In this document: piece after piece, positions 15,760-24,834 of the stretch
Position numbering within the stretch: position 1 is the stretch's first letter
Layout of the letters: each line of letters opens with the position of its first letter
Source of the DNA: Blautia caecimuris
Lineage (GTDB): Bacteria; Bacillota; Clostridia; Lachnospirales; Lachnospiraceae
Direction: 5' to 3'
Length of the DNA stretch: 64,000 bases
Assembly (NCBI RefSeq): GCF_024622975.1
Contig: NZ_JANJZT010000007.1
Span: 1-64,000, forward strand
Translations under genes and position numbers: made by a program
Notes under the pieces: model-generated
What the model was told of the DNA's origin: nothing
Seen by the model: the letters and a program-made list of their open reading frames with translations, nothing else
The model's database searches: none

Positions 15760-17024
15760 AAAAATGCAGTTCCTGTATCCTCTTCTATCTGCGCGCCCAA
15801 AGACGCCAGATCCTCACATATATGCTCATATCCCCGGTAAATAAAGGAACATCCTTCGATGACAGTCTCCCCCTGCGCCGCAAGAGCTGCCACAAGCAAC
15901 GCCGCTCCCCCTCGCAGTTCTCTGGCTCTCACTGTACATCCCCTGAGACAGGTTCCTCCCTGTATACTGGCCTCTCTGCCGGAAACAGCAACAGAGGCAC
16001 CCATTTTATTCAGTTCCTTTGCAATCCTGAACCGGTTTTCAAAGATATTTTCCCGTATGCGGCTTTTCCCCGGAATGGTTGTCAGTACTGCCATGAGAGG
16101 AGACTGAAGATCTGTGGGAAAACCCGGATACGTATCCGTTTCCAGAAACGGTACCGGAAATGCCGTTCCGCTTCCGTCAGCTATTAGTTTACCACTCCTG
16201 CGGTTATATTGTCCACCCATTTTCCCATACACTTCAAGAAATGCATCCAGCTCTCCCTCAGGCGGATTGGAAATCGTGATCTTCCCTCTTGTTGCCGCTG
16301 CAGCACATAAATATGTTCCCGCCACAATACGGTCAGGAGGAATCTGCATATTTCCGGCTTTTAATTCTTTTACGCCTGTGATTCTGATACAGTGAGTTCC
16401 TTCTCCCTGAATTTCAGCTCCCATGCTGCGAAGATATCTGCACAGCCACACGATTTCCGGCTCTCTGGCACAGTTTCTGAGAACCGTATGCCCCTCTGCC
16501 AGGACAGCGGCCAGAATCCCCTGCTCTGTAGCGCCTACGCTGATTTTTCCAAAAACAATCTCTGCCCCTTTCAGACATCCGGCCTCAGCTTCCAGACTGT
16601 TTTCTTTTTCTTCCACCCAGGCTCCCAGACAGCGCAGCACATACAAATGCTGATCAACCGGACGTTTTCCTATTACGCAGCCTCCGGGATATCCCATGGA
16701 GCCTTTTTTGTTCCTTGCCAGAAGCGCACCCAGAAGAATTACCGATGATCGCATTTTTCCGGTACTGTCTCCGGAAACTTCTGTTCCGTCCGCTCTGCTG
16801 CAGTCAAGATAAAGGGTATTTTTTTCCCACCAGGTAAGAGCACCCAGGGATCTGAGAATGTCCTCCATACAATACACATCAGCTATGGCAGGACATCCCT
16901 TCAGCACGCTGACTCCTCTGTGAAGCAAAGAAGCTGCCATCATGGGCAGCGCAGAATTTTTGGAGCCCTGTATGGATATGGTACCCTGAAGCGGCTTTCC
17001 TCCTGTAATGCGAATTTTATCCAA
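15756..17024 (-). CDS. murA: UDP-N-acetylglucosamine 1-carboxyvinyltransferase
   Basis: About 422 residues. GSKNSALPMMAASLL carries the substrate-binding Lys, and YPGGCVIGKRPVDQHLYV carries the catalytic Cys that fosfomycin alkylates. MurA transfers enolpyruvate from PEP to UDP-GlcNAc, the first committed step of peptidoglycan synthesis. The start is uncertain between TTG at 17024 (MDKIRITGGKP, GGGGAG seven bases upstream, typical MurA N-terminus) and TTG at 17039. I choose 17024. It sits where murG often lies in related clusters. Confidence 0.9.
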   Translation of the reverse strand: MDKIRITGGKPLQGTISIQGSKNSALPMMAASLLHRGVSVLKGCPAIADVYCMEDILRSLGALTWWEKNTLYLDCSRADGTEVSGDSTGKMRSSVILLGALLARNKKGSMGYPGGCVIGKRPVDQHLYVLRCLGAWVEEKENSLEAEAGCLKGAEIVFGKISVGATEQGILAAVLAEGHTVLRNCAREPEIVWLCRYLRSMGAEIQGEGTHCIRITGVKELKAGNMQIPPDRIVAGTYLCAAAATRGKITISNPPEGELDAFLEVYGKMGGQYNRRSGKLIADGSGTAFPVPFLETDTYPGFPTDLQSPLMAVLTTIPGKSRIRENIFENRFRIAKELNKMGASVAVSGREASIQGGTCLRGCTVRARELRGGAALLVAALAAQGETVIEGCSFIYRGYEHICEDLASLGAQIEEDTGTAFL

Positions 17025-17058
17025 ACCGTCACTCCCCAAAAGCCCTCTTCCTTTTATC

Positions 17059-18162
17059 CTATGCTGTTTTTTCTTTTCTGTGACTGCTCACACTGAGCGC
17101 CAGCCCCATCTCTGCCAGAAGAAATACCACGGAGGTTCCTCCGTAGCTGATAAAAGGAAGGGTGATTCCCGTATTAGGGATCGTGTTGGTAACAACAGAA
17201 ATATTAAGAATCACCTGAATTGCCATATGCCCCATAATACCGGCGCTGATCAGAGTTCCCTGAAGATCTCTGCTGTGCATGGCTGTCACGCAGAGCCGCC
17301 ATAAAAGAAGGGCAAATATTATGATCAGAATCCCGGCTCCCACAAGCCCCAGCTCTTCACATATAATAGAAAAGATCATGTCATTCTGAGCTTCCGGAAC
17401 AAAGCCCAGCTTCTGGAGACTGCTGCCCAGCCCCCGCCCGAACAGCCCGCCGCTTCCTATGGCGTACAGTCCCTGAATGGTCTGAAAGCCTTTTTCATAT
17501 TTTTCCGGATTTCTCCAGATAGCCAGACGTTCCAGACGATAGCTTTCTGCAGCAAGAAACACTGTAATAAATGCAACTCCCGCACTTCCCATACCGACGA
17601 ACTGCACATATCCCGGACTTGACACAAAAATAAGGATCACTCCGATTCCCAGAATAATGATAGCCGTACTGAGATTGTTGGAACCCACCAGTCCCACAAT
17701 AGGAAGAAGTGTTGCCATAGTACGGCACATAAACCATATGCCGGATGTTTTTTTGCGGCTTCTGTCAATCTGCCATGCAAGAAAAAGAATTACTGCCACT
17801 TTTGCAAATTCTGAAGGCTGAAAAGACAGAGGTCCCAGGCTCAGCCATCTTTTGGATCCATTGATCTCCTGTCCCACCAGAAGAACAGCCGTAGACAGAA
17901 CAACAGACATCAAATAAACAACCGGAGCAAGCGAAACCCAGAAATGATAATCCGTTTCCGATACCACATACATGGCTGCCAGTCCCAGGGCTGTTGCAAA
18001 CAGCTGTTTTTTGAAATAATAAAAGGAATCATGAAATCTCACTCTCCCATTGTAAGAACTGGCGCTGTACAGAAACACCAGACCGAATACTGCAAGAAAA
18101 ATCACAAGGATCAACAGAAGGGCATCGGGTCTTCCCTTTTTTCTCTGTGGCTGCTGTGACAT
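17059..18162 (-). CDS. ftsW: Septal peptidoglycan glycosyltransferase FtsW (SEDS family)
   Basis: 367 residues, about ten membrane segments. Typical SEDS features are VFLYSASSYNG, INGSKRWLSLGPLSFQPSEF, GLYAIGSGGLFGRGLGSSLQ, PEAQNDMIFSIICEELGLVG and the late LPFISYGGTSVV. FtsW polymerises lipid II together with a class B PBP. Two transpeptidases lie upstream in the same cluster. GGGAGG five bases upstream fixes the start. It could be called SpoVE by function; the sequence alone does not decide. Confidence 0.92.
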   Translation of the reverse strand: MSQQPQRKKGRPDALLLILVIFLAVFGLVFLYSASSYNGRVRFHDSFYYFKKQLFATALGLAAMYVVSETDYHFWVSLAPVVYLMSVVLSTAVLLVGQEINGSKRWLSLGPLSFQPSEFAKVAVILFLAWQIDRSRKKTSGIWFMCRTMATLLPIVGLVGSNNLSTAIIILGIGVILIFVSSPGYVQFVGMGSAGVAFITVFLAAESYRLERLAIWRNPEKYEKGFQTIQGLYAIGSGGLFGRGLGSSLQKLGFVPEAQNDMIFSIICEELGLVGAGILIIIFALLLWRLCVTAMHSRDLQGTLISAGIMGHMAIQVILNISVVTNTIPNTGITLPFISYGGTSVVFLLAEMGLALSVSSHRKEKTA

Positions 18163-18205
18163 AAGAGCCTCCCTGCTGCCGCGTTATTAATAAATATGAA
18201 GTTTT

Positions 18206-18248
18206 TCATAAAAAATGACCGGTTCGTACATTTGCGTACTTCCGGTCG
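18206..18248 (-). terminator. Terminator inside the division cluster, between murD and ftsW
   Basis: On the minus strand a stem GACCGG/CCGGTC (18242-18247 with 18217-18222) encloses a second stem (GTAC/GTAC), followed by ATTTTTT. It lies 20-odd bases after the murD stop and would limit read-through into ftsW. Confidence 0.72.
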
Positions 18249-18266
18249 TTTTTACCCTCATATCCA

Positions 18267-19622
18267 TCAGAGATTTTTTACATATTCCTTAAAACAGTCT
18301 CCGCGCTGCTCATAATTGTCAAACTGTCCCCAGCTTGCGCAGGCAGGAGAAAGAAGAACCGCCTCACCCGGCTGAGCCTTTTCTGCGCAGATCTTTACTG
18401 CTTCCTGAAGATCTTCACAGAGAATGCAGGAACAAACACCCAGCCGCTCTGCAGCCTCTCTGATTTTTTCTTTTGTCTGTCCGATGAGAACCAGACTTCT
18501 TACCTTGCCGTCAAAGCTGTTCAGCCATTCATCATAGCTGGAGCCTTTGTCGTAACCGCCTCCGATCAGCCAGGTAGGACGGTTCATTGCCTGGATTCCC
18601 TTGATTGCCGCATCCGGATTAGTTCCTTTGGAATCATTGTAATAGACAACTCCGTTCTTTTCAGTCACATACTCGATCCTGTGCTCTACTGCTGTAAATT
18701 CACAGATACTTTTTCGGATACTTTCAACAGATACGCCTGCATAATAAGCCATAGCCGCTGCAGCCATTACATTTTCAAAGTTATGTTTGCCCAGCAGCTT
18801 CAGATCGTCTGTTTTTACAAGAGAAATCTCCTGATCCTCTGTTTTCAGAATGATCTGTCCGTCCTCCAGGAAAATTCCTTTTTCCAGTCTTCTTTCACTG
18901 GAAAAATATACGGTCTGCGGCACAATATTTTTTCCGAATTCTCTGAGAACCGGATCCTCATAGTTCAGAACACACACATCCTCCGGCTTCTGATTCTTTA
19001 CGATCAGTTCCTTCACACGGATATATTCTTCCATAGTATGATGACGGTTCAGATGATCCTCTGTTATATTCAGAATCGCGCTGACACAAGGAGCGAACTT
19101 TTCAATGGTTTCAAGCTGAAAGCTGGAGATCTCAGCCACTGTCACAGAATCCTCGGTCATTTCCAGAGCTTTGGAAGTATAAGGAGTTCCGATATTTCCA
19201 ACTACAAATACAGAATCCTCGGCATCCTCCATGATCTTTCCAAGAAGGGCTGTTGTTGTTGTTTTTCCGTTTGTTCCGGTAATTGCAAGAACTCGCCCTT
19301 TCCCTGTACGGAAAGCAAGTTCAACCTCTCCCCATACCGGAAGGCCCTGCTCATAAAAGCTTTTTACCAGAGGAAGGTCCGTCGGTACCCCGGGGCTTAA
19401 CACTGCCAGATCAAGGCTTTTCTGCACCTCTTCCGGAAGCCCGCCTGCGTAGATATCCGTTTCTTTTATGCTGGCAGTCTTATGTAATACTGCTTCTTTG
19501 TCCAGATCCGGGTTTCCGTCATACAGAACCGGGCAGGCTCCAACCTGTCCCAGAAGCTCTGCTGCTCCGATTCCGCTTTTTCCGGAACCAAATACCAGAA
19601 CCCGTTTTCCTTTTAAGTCCAT
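18267..19622 (-). CDS. murD: UDP-N-acetylmuramoylalanine--D-glutamate ligase
   Basis: 451 residues. The N-terminus MDLKGKRVLVFGSGKSGIGA binds the UDP-substrate; AITGTNGKTTTTALL is the ATP P-loop of Mur ligases; NITEDHLNRHHTMEEYI and YNDSKGTNPDAAIKGI are further Mur motifs. It adds D-glutamate to UDP-MurNAc-L-Ala in the cytoplasm. GGAGG is nine bases before the ATG at 19622; a GTG directly upstream is an alternative start. It follows mraY by 19 bases. Confidence 0.97.
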   Translation of the reverse strand: MDLKGKRVLVFGSGKSGIGAAELLGQVGACPVLYDGNPDLDKEAVLHKTASIKETDIYAGGLPEEVQKSLDLAVLSPGVPTDLPLVKSFYEQGLPVWGEVELAFRTGKGRVLAITGTNGKTTTTALLGKIMEDAEDSVFVVGNIGTPYTSKALEMTEDSVTVAEISSFQLETIEKFAPCVSAILNITEDHLNRHHTMEEYIRVKELIVKNQKPEDVCVLNYEDPVLREFGKNIVPQTVYFSSERRLEKGIFLEDGQIILKTEDQEISLVKTDDLKLLGKHNFENVMAAAAMAYYAGVSVESIRKSICEFTAVEHRIEYVTEKNGVVYYNDSKGTNPDAAIKGIQAMNRPTWLIGGGYDKGSSYDEWLNSFDGKVRSLVLIGQTKEKIREAAERLGVCSCILCEDLQEAVKICAEKAQPGEAVLLSPACASWGQFDNYEQRGDCFKEYVKNL

Positions 19623-19641
19623 CACTGTTTTCCTCCTTCAA

Positions 19642-20598
19642 TTAAAGCGCCAGAAATGCGATCAGGCACATCACAGCAGTTACCACTGAGAACACTGCCA
19701 CGATCCTTGTCTCTGACCAGCCGCAAAGCTCAAAATGATGATGGATAGGGGCCATTTTGAAGATTCGTTTTCCGTGAGTAGCTTTAAAGTATGTTACCTG
19801 GATCATAACAGAAAGAACCTCAACAAAATAGATCAGTCCCACCAGGAGAAGGAACAAAGGCATCTGAAGCACATAGGCTGTTCCGGCCACAAAGCCGCCC
19901 AGAGCCAGAGATCCTGTATCTCCCATAAAAATTCTGGCAGGGTATACATTAAAAAGAAGGAAGCCCATGAGGCCGCCTACAACTGCGCAGGTAACAGGCT
20001 CAATCCCGCTTTTTGTTCCGATGGACATCACAGTAAAGAAAACTGCAACGATCAGCGTCACGCTGGATGCAAGACCGTCAAGACCGTCTGTAAAGTTGAC
20101 GCCGTTTACCGTACCGATCACAGCGATAAACAGAAGAGGAACTGCCAGCACACCAAGATTCAGATAGTGTTCCGGCCAGAACGGAATTTTCATGGTCAGA
20201 GAAATATCTGTATAGTTAAGGATATAAAAGGCAAAAATACCAGTAACTACCACCTGAAGCAGAAATTTCTGCCATGCAAGAAGACCGTCGGAACGCTTCA
20301 GCACAACCTTCAGGTAGTCGTCAAGAAATCCGATGATTCCAAATCCCAGTGTCAGAAACAGGATCGGAATGATAGCCGGATAATCCTTTACATAAAACAG
20401 AGACGTTACAACTGCCGCAATCAGAAATATAATGCCTCCCATGGTAGGAGTTCCTGCTTTTTTCAGATGGGACTGCACGCCCTCCACCCGTTCTGTCTGG
20501 CCCATTTTCAGTTTTCTGAGAAACGGGATAATCACAGGTCCCAGAATCAGGCTGATTGCAAAAGAAACCAGAACCGGTATTACAACTTGATAATTCAT
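19642..20598 (-). CDS. mraY: Phospho-N-acetylmuramoyl-pentapeptide-transferase
   Basis: 318 residues from the ATG at 20598 (GAGG seven bases upstream); the longer frame to 20616 is not needed. MraY hallmarks are KKAGTPTMGGIIFLIAAVV, FGIIGFLDDYLKV (Asp pair), NGVNFTDGLDGLASSV and MAPIHHHFELCGWSE. The enzyme makes lipid I at the inner face of the membrane by joining UDP-MurNAc-pentapeptide to undecaprenyl phosphate. About ten membrane segments are visible. Confidence 0.97.
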   Translation of the reverse strand: MNYQVVIPVLVSFAISLILGPVIIPFLRKLKMGQTERVEGVQSHLKKAGTPTMGGIIFLIAAVVTSLFYVKDYPAIIPILFLTLGFGIIGFLDDYLKVVLKRSDGLLAWQKFLLQVVVTGIFAFYILNYTDISLTMKIPFWPEHYLNLGVLAVPLLFIAVIGTVNGVNFTDGLDGLASSVTLIVAVFFTVMSIGTKSGIEPVTCAVVGGLMGFLLFNVYPARIFMGDTGSLALGGFVAGTAYVLQMPLFLLLVGLIYFVEVLSVMIQVTYFKATHGKRIFKMAPIHHHFELCGWSETRIVAVFSVVTAVMCLIAFLAL

Positions 20599-20715
20599 CC
20601 TCACACCTCTTATCATTCTTTTGTTTTTATATCATAATCAGTATAAGGCTTTTCCGGGAAATTATCAACCCTCAGTAATGGCACTGTTACTGTCAGTTAA
20701 TAATGACGCGTTTTT

Positions 20716-22497
20716 TTACTGCTCCTCTTGTCCGGACAGGCTCCGCTCATCCTCCTCTGATTTTTCTGACTTTGTTTTTTCAATTCCCAGATACGGAAGC
20801 ACATTGTCAAAAATGCTGCGCACTACAGGAGCCGCAATGGTTCCTCCGTAATAAATCCCCTGAGGATCATGGATAATACAAAGAGCCAGTACCTTCGGTT
20901 CCTCTGCCGGAGCAAATCCCAGAAAAGAAGAAATATAACGGTTTGCACTTCTGGGAAGAGTCTGGGAGGTGGCTGTTTTTCCACCAATGGAATAGCCTTC
21001 AATGGCGGCATTCTTTCCGGAGCCTTCAGACACTACCGTTTCCAGGATTTTTCTCACTGTTTCTGAAGTCTCAGAAGAAACGATCCCGGTTTCCACCGGG
21101 TATTCCAGTTCTTTTACCTGAGTTCCGTCTGCGCTCTGAACCGCCACTCCGAAATGGGGAGTGATCCTGTTTCCGCCATTGATAAGTGAGCTTACAGTAG
21201 TGGCAAGCTGTACCGGCGTGATCTGGAAAGACTGTCCAAAGGAAACTGTAGCCAGTTCTACATTTCCCATGTTTTCCATTTTGTGCATAATGGTTCCTGC
21301 CTCTCCCGGAAGATCGATCCCGGTCTGTTTCATAAGCCCAAACCGCCTGAAATATTTATAATAATTTTCCACGCCAAGGCGCAGCCCCACTTCAATAAAT
21401 ACAGGGTTGCAGGAATTCTGGGCTCCCTCCACAAAATTCTGAGATCCGTGTCCTCTTCTGTTTGCACAGTGGATCCTTCTGTCGTCCACCAGCTTATATC
21501 CCGGGCAGTAGAATCTGTCATTTAATGACACCACCCCTTCCTGAAGCCCCGCCGCCATGGTAATGATCTTAAAGGTAGAGCCCGGTTCATAGGTATCATT
21601 CAAACAGGGATTCCTCCACATCTGATTCAGAAGATCCTGAATCTTCTTCTGATCCATGGATGCTGTATCCTGTCCGATATTCAGAACAAAGGGTTCATTC
21701 AGATTAAATTCCGGAACATTGACACAGGCATAAATTTCTCCGTTTTGGGGATTCATCAGAAGAATGGACACCCTTTCGGCCTGCTTCTCTTCCATAACCT
21801 TCAGAGCAGCCTGCTGCACGAACTCCTGGATACTGATATCAAGACTCAGTCTCAGCGTATTTCCCTTAACAGGCTCTGCTCTCCGTTCTCCAAGACCGTC
21901 GATCTCCACACCTCTGGCATCTGTAGTGGTCAGGATCTTTCCCTGAATCCCTTTCAGAACCTCTTCGTATTCTACTTCCAGTCCAATGATCCCCTGATTA
22001 TCTCCCCCTGTAAAGCCAAGGACTTTGGATGCCAGAGAGTCATAGGGATAGTATCTTTTATAATCCTCATCCACCTTTACCCCGTCCAGTCCTGCCTTTC
22101 GAATGGCATCTCCTGTTTCTTTTTCCACATTGGTGCGGATCCGTTCTATGGATGAATTTTTTTCCACCTTTTTTCTCACTGTTTCTTCTGACAGACCAAG
22201 CTCCGACACCAGAAGACGAATCACCTTTTCCGGGTCTTTGATCTGGCTGTGAATCACAGAAACCGTGCACACGGTTTTATTTGCTGCAAGAACCTTTCCT
22301 TTTGCATCCAGTATTTCGCCCCTGGCTGCTTTGATATCCCTTTCCCTTTCATGAAGCTCTTCCGCCTTTTCATAATAATAATCAGACCGGAAGCCCATCA
22401 GCCACACAAGCCTTCCCAGAAGCCCCAGCATCATTGCTCCGCAGCACAAAAAAACAACCCATACCTTTTTCTTATGAAAGGTTCTGTTTTTTTTCAT
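20716..22497 (-). CDS. Class B penicillin-binding protein (SpoVD/FtsI-like), KTA motif
   Basis: 593 residues: a short cytoplasmic end, one membrane helix (KVWVVFLCCGAMMLGLLG), the dimerisation domain (ARGEILDAKGKVLAANKTV) and a transpeptidase domain. Active-site motifs are S-T-F-K (in YEPGSTFKIITMAAG) and S-C-N. The third motif is K-T-A-T-S in place of the usual K-T-G. It probably cross-links septal or spore peptidoglycan with FtsW/SpoVE. It follows a second class B PBP, and the pair resembles pbpB-spoVD of Bacillus. No PASTA domain is present. A strong hairpin covers its ribosome binding site. Confidence 0.9.
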   Translation of the reverse strand: MKKNRTFHKKKVWVVFLCCGAMMLGLLGRLVWLMGFRSDYYYEKAEELHERERDIKAARGEILDAKGKVLAANKTVCTVSVIHSQIKDPEKVIRLLVSELGLSEETVRKKVEKNSSIERIRTNVEKETGDAIRKAGLDGVKVDEDYKRYYPYDSLASKVLGFTGGDNQGIIGLEVEYEEVLKGIQGKILTTTDARGVEIDGLGERRAEPVKGNTLRLSLDISIQEFVQQAALKVMEEKQAERVSILLMNPQNGEIYACVNVPEFNLNEPFVLNIGQDTASMDQKKIQDLLNQMWRNPCLNDTYEPGSTFKIITMAAGLQEGVVSLNDRFYCPGYKLVDDRRIHCANRRGHGSQNFVEGAQNSCNPVFIEVGLRLGVENYYKYFRRFGLMKQTGIDLPGEAGTIMHKMENMGNVELATVSFGQSFQITPVQLATTVSSLINGGNRITPHFGVAVQSADGTQVKELEYPVETGIVSSETSETVRKILETVVSEGSGKNAAIEGYSIGGKTATSQTLPRSANRYISSFLGFAPAEEPKVLALCIIHDPQGIYYGGTIAAPVVRSIFDNVLPYLGIEKTKSEKSEEDERSLSGQEEQ

Positions 22498-22549
22498 AAA
22501 AATGCCCCACAGAGATCATCACAAAAATATATGATTTCTCTCTGCGGGG
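22498..22549 (-). promoter_or_regulatory. Hairpin that overlaps the ribosome binding site between two PBP genes
   Basis: An 11-bp stem (CCCCGCAGAGA with TCTCTGTGGGG; arms 22539-22549 and 22505-22515) lies directly before the ATG at 22497. The only ribosome-binding-like sequence, GTGGGG, is the 3' arm, and a short T run separates it from the ATG. It could block translation, act as a leaky terminator, or both. Confidence 0.65.
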
Positions 22550-22567
22550 TATGTTTTTATCTTTCTT

Positions 22568-24823
22568 TTAATCCAGTCCGGCTTCTTCGTTTGTCAGACC
22601 GTCACTTTCCATATCATTTCCCACAATGGGATCTTCCTGATTTTCCGGCGGCGCCGGCGCTGCCGGGTTGGAAACTGCATCTCCCACTGCTTCTCCGCTT
22701 TCTGAAGCCGGAAGCGTTTCTCCGGAAAAGCTTTCCAGGTTTTCTGATTTGATATACTCTCCGTTTTCGTTCAGCTTTCTCTCTCCGTTTTCATTAAGAA
22801 GATAGCCCTGCTCGTCTACCCGGTTTCCTTCCATATCAATCAGATTTCCCTCTGCATCTACCATATTTCCTTCTTCATCCACATCGCTGCCGGAAACATC
22901 TTCCAGCACACCGTCAAAGCCTTCCCAGAGCTCTGTTTCAGGAACTACGCCTTCCTCCGCCTCATCCGGCTCAACATTCAGATACGGAAGAAGCTCAGAA
23001 AGAATTCCCTGGGCAATGTACTGGGGATATTTACTGTCAGCCTGCTCCTCTGCGTTTGGCTCGTCAACAACCACATATACGATCACCTGCGGTTCTTCTA
23101 CCGGGGCAAAGGTAATAAAGGAAACCAGATACTTTTTGTTTCCACGGGGGAATTTTTCCGCTGTACCGGTCTTACCGCCTGAACTATATCCCTGTACCTT
23201 GGAATGGCGGCTGGTTCCCTCAATGACACTGTCTTCCATATAAGAACGGATAGCTGCGGAAATTTCAGAGGAAATAGTCTGTTTCAAAAGAACAGGTTCC
23301 ACTGTTTTTACAGTGCTTCCATTGCTGTCCTGTATTTCTTTTACAAGATGAGGCTGATAATAGTAGCCTCCGTTAATAACAGAACTCATGGCATTGATCT
23401 CCTGGAGCATGGTACAGGTATATCCCTGTCCAAAAGCAGAGCAGGCAAGCTCTGTCTCTCCCATGGTATCCATGGTATGGATAATTCCCGATCCCTCATT
23501 CGGAAGATCGATTCCGGTTCTGCTTCCGAAATTAAAAAGACTCTGCGCTTTAATAAACTGTTCTGCTCCCATTTTTTCCGCAATCTGCATCATTCCGTCA
23601 TTGCAGGAATTGGCGATCACATGCATCAGATCCTCTGTTCCATGAGCATCCGGATAAACCGCACATTTGATAAATGTATTATTATTGGATCCAAACGCCT
23701 GTCCGCCGTCACAGACAAAATTATCTCCCTCTGCTATGCTGCCTTTTTCCAGAGCGCCTGCCATAACAATAGGCTTTACAACAGATCCGGGCTCAAAGGC
23801 ATCTGTCACACAGAAATTATTCCACATGGCATTCAGTGCAGTTACGGTTTCCTCATCATTCATGGCCTTGATCTCTTCCTCAGAATAAAGGCTGGAAAGA
23901 TCTCTGGGATCATTGAGATCATAGCGGTCCCCGGCATCCATGGCAAGAATTTCTCCTGTATTGGGATCCTGGACTACAACGCCTATGTTCTTGGCTCCCA
24001 TTTTTTTCTTAAAGCCGTTTACATATTTTTCTACAATCTGCTGTATGCCTACATCCAGAGTGGTAACAATATTTTTTCCGTCCACAGGCTCAATGATCGT
24101 CTGCTCCACATCGGACTGACTGTTAAAATATCCGTACTGTCTGCCGTCAGCGCCCATCAGGGTACTGTTGTAGTAGCTCTCAATTCCCACATCCGCCACA
24201 TCCCTGGCAAGAGTAAAGCCAATGGTATCACAGGCCAGACTCTTAAATGGATAACTTCTCAGATAATCCTCCTCAAACCATACACCTTTGACGTTTCCGC
24301 GCTCTTTTTTTTCTGTATCAGACAGAGGGCTGTCCTCCTCCACAGTGGTATATGCTTCAAATTCCTTTTTCTTATCCATGGAAAGCTGTTTCAGAAGAAT
24401 CTGATACTGGCTTTGACTTGTACGGCTGTCTGAAAGAAGAGAACGGACTTTTTCTTCGTCAATTCCCAGTATTTCCTTCAGAGCGCGAATAGTAGGCTCC
24501 ACATAATCTGGATCTGAATTTACCGTCTTACAGTCAAGGATTACATTGTAAACCTTGTTGCTGGTAGCCAGAATATTTCCATTTCTGTCATAGATATTTC
24601 CCCTTTTTGCAGGAAGCACATCATTCTCAAACTTCTGCTGCGCCTGGGTCAGAACCTGTTTTTTGTATTTGTCTCCGCTGGTTGCATTAATATAGGTAAT
24701 TCTTCCCAACAAACAAACTAAAGCCAGCAGCACTGCTCCAAACAGTCCTGCCAGCTTTCCTTTCATCTGATGATTTATTTTTTTCCGGGGTTTCCTTCTT
24801 CTGGTCCTCCTGTCGTTTCCCAA
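22568..24823 (-). CDS. Class B penicillin-binding protein (FtsI/PbpB-like) with tandem-repeat tail
   Basis: 751 residues from a TTG at 24823 with AGGTG upstream. A basic cytoplasmic end (RRTRRRKPRKKIN) and one membrane helix are followed by the dimerisation domain (PAKRGNIYDRNGNILATS). The transpeptidase has S-V-V-K (EPGSVVKPIVMAGA), S-C-N and K-T-G-T. From about residue 648 the protein is unusual: six 7-8 residue units of the form D-x-E-G-N-x-V (DEEGNMV, DAEGNLI, DMEGNRV, DEQGYLL, NENGERKL, NENGEYI), then an acidic Pro/Ala/Ser tail. The core should cross-link septal peptidoglycan. It is 11 bases after ftsL. Confidence 0.9.
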   Translation of the reverse strand: MGNDRRTRRRKPRKKINHQMKGKLAGLFGAVLLALVCLLGRITYINATSGDKYKKQVLTQAQQKFENDVLPAKRGNIYDRNGNILATSNKVYNVILDCKTVNSDPDYVEPTIRALKEILGIDEEKVRSLLSDSRTSQSQYQILLKQLSMDKKKEFEAYTTVEEDSPLSDTEKKERGNVKGVWFEEDYLRSYPFKSLACDTIGFTLARDVADVGIESYYNSTLMGADGRQYGYFNSQSDVEQTIIEPVDGKNIVTTLDVGIQQIVEKYVNGFKKKMGAKNIGVVVQDPNTGEILAMDAGDRYDLNDPRDLSSLYSEEEIKAMNDEETVTALNAMWNNFCVTDAFEPGSVVKPIVMAGALEKGSIAEGDNFVCDGGQAFGSNNNTFIKCAVYPDAHGTEDLMHVIANSCNDGMMQIAEKMGAEQFIKAQSLFNFGSRTGIDLPNEGSGIIHTMDTMGETELACSAFGQGYTCTMLQEINAMSSVINGGYYYQPHLVKEIQDSNGSTVKTVEPVLLKQTISSEISAAIRSYMEDSVIEGTSRHSKVQGYSSGGKTGTAEKFPRGNKKYLVSFITFAPVEEPQVIVYVVVDEPNAEEQADSKYPQYIAQGILSELLPYLNVEPDEAEEGVVPETELWEGFDGVLEDVSGSDVDEEGNMVDAEGNLIDMEGNRVDEQGYLLNENGERKLNENGEYIKSENLESFSGETLPASESGEAVGDAVSNPAAPAPPENQEDPIVGNDMESDGLTNEEAGLD

Positions 24824-24834
24824 ATTCTCACCTC

